Shown one piece after another: positions 4,471-5,172 of a stretch of DNA of 5,172 nucleotides. Both the position numbers and the translations under genes were made by a program. This DNA is from Anaerolineae bacterium (GTDB taxonomy: Bacteria > Chloroflexota > Anaerolineae > Anaerolineales > Villigracilaceae): contig PMLN01000267.1 in assembly GCA_003158885.1 (NCBI GenBank), positions 167 to 5,338 on the forward strand, given 5' to 3'. Within the stretch, counting starts at the first letter, position 1. Every line of letters starts with the position of its first letter. Under the pieces are notes generated by a model. The model saw only the letters and a program-made list of their open reading frames with translations, was not told the origin of the DNA and searched no databases.

Positions 4471-5172
4471 CTACTCATTGAACATCTCTCCGACGCTTCG
4501 TCCCTCATGGGCGCGCTTGATGACCTCGCCGATCAATCCGGCGACTGAAATAATCGAGAGGCGATCCTTGAGGATGACCATTTTCTCTTCCGAGATCGGC
4601 ACGGTATCGGTGGTGATAATGTGCTTGATGGGTAATTCCATGAGTCTTTGTGCGGCTCCATTCGATAGGATTGGATGCACAAAGGCCAGATATACATCGC
4701 GTGCGCCTTCCCGCTTGACGAGTTTGACCGCTTGAGCGATAGAACCGCCTGTATCCACTTCGTCATCCACGATGATCACATCCCGGTTTTTGGCCTCGCC
4801 GATCAGGGTCAAGGCTTCGGCTTTGGCATCGTTGCCTGAACGCCGTTTCTCGATGAACGCAATGGGCATATCCATGTCAGCGGCATAGTTGCGTCCCTTT
4901 TTCGCAAAACCGAGATCGGTCGCGACCACCACCGGTTCGTGCAGATTCGGACGGATGGTTTGGTTGATATTGTCTATGATCAGGCGTGAGGCCGTCAATA
5001 CATCACCTGGGATGGAAAAGAAGCCCTGGATTTGACCCGCGTGCGGATCGAGGGTCATGTAGCGGTCGGCGCCTGCAACTTCGATCATATCTGCGACCAG
5101 CCTGCTCGTGATTGGAACGCGCGGCTGATCTTTTTTGTCCGAACGGCCGTAGGCGAGATAAGGAAGAACGAC
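4471..5172 (-). CDS. prs: Ribose-phosphate pyrophosphokinase (PRPP synthetase), C-terminal part (cut by window edge)
   Basis: Prs makes PRPP from ribose 5-phosphate and ATP, feeding purine, pyrimidine, histidine, tryptophan and NAD synthesis. The frame is open to the window edge, giving 233 residues; about 80 N-terminal residues lie outside (the family is usually near 315). In fragment numbering, PYLAYGRSDKKDQPRVPITSR (4-24) is the ATP-side region and DPHAGQIQGFF (42-52) holds the catalytic-site histidine. EKRR (108-111) gives the flexible-loop Lys and Arg. VDDEVDTGGS (135-144) is the PRPP/ribose-5-phosphate loop, and TTDTVPI (187-193) is near the end. Several motifs differ from the common bacterial form: VDDEVDTGGS replaces VDDMIDTAGT, and ATDLGFAKKG (84-93) replaces the usual PDxGGxxRA. 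It is therefore a divergent but apparently active type. An internal ATG at 5088 is not the start. It lies first in the visible prs-mutM-2877 cluster, 70 bp before mutM. Confidence 0.95.
   Translation of the reverse strand, partial: VVLPYLAYGRSDKKDQPRVPITSRLVADMIEVAGADRYMTLDPHAGQIQGFFSIPGDVLTASRLIIDNINQTIRPNLHEPVVVATDLGFAKKGRNYAADMDMPIAFIEKRRSGNDAKAEALTLIGEAKNRDVIIVDDEVDTGGSIAQAVKLVKREGARDVYLAFVHPILSNGAAQRLMELPIKHIITTDTVPISEEKMVILKDRLSIISVAGLIGEVIKRAHEGRSVGEMFNE

Overview
The window reads as an ordinary housekeeping stretch of a bacterial chromosome of moderate GC content. It carries three recognisable core genes on the minus strand (ruvA and prs, each cut by a window edge, and nadD) plus mutM, one C45-family acyltransferase/peptidase gene on the plus strand, and two genes of unknown function. 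The best guess for the host is a Chloroflexota bacterium of the Anaerolineae type. This rests on memory of similar proteins (the variant PRPP synthetase, the small anchored protein with a conserved C-terminal domain) and of the intergenic palindrome style, so it is inference only.

Layout from left to right. The 5' part of ruvA lies at 1-264 (minus). A spacer of about 250 bp holds an AT-rich patch and a degenerate inverted-repeat element. The C45-family enzyme (512-1624, plus) follows, with a clear Shine-Dalgarno sequence. A 118-bp convergent spacer holds two inverted repeats. nadD (1743-2345, minus) is divergent from a small unknown gene (2406-2741, plus); their 60-bp spacer contains a near-perfect inverted repeat made of two back-to-back extended -10 elements. 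Two strong hairpins (2745-2774 and 2825-2855) fill the gap to the next convergent unit. That unit is a minus-strand cluster read prs (4471 to beyond 5172), mutM (3561-4400), then a membrane-anchored unknown protein (2877-3557), with only 3 bp between the last two.

The genes belong to separate pathways: PRPP supply (prs), NAD synthesis (nadD), oxidised-base repair (mutM) and Holliday-junction processing (ruvA). Prs and NadD are loosely linked, because PRPP is used to make nicotinate mononucleotide, the NadD substrate. No phage, IS element, CRISPR array, tRNA or rRNA is visible, and I see no convincing new multi-gene system.

The points most worth a second look are a palindromic, repeat-like insertion of about 13 codons inside mutM that keeps the reading frame, promoter geometry suggesting leaderless nadD (and perhaps ruvA) transcripts, and several different palindromic repeats in the spacers.
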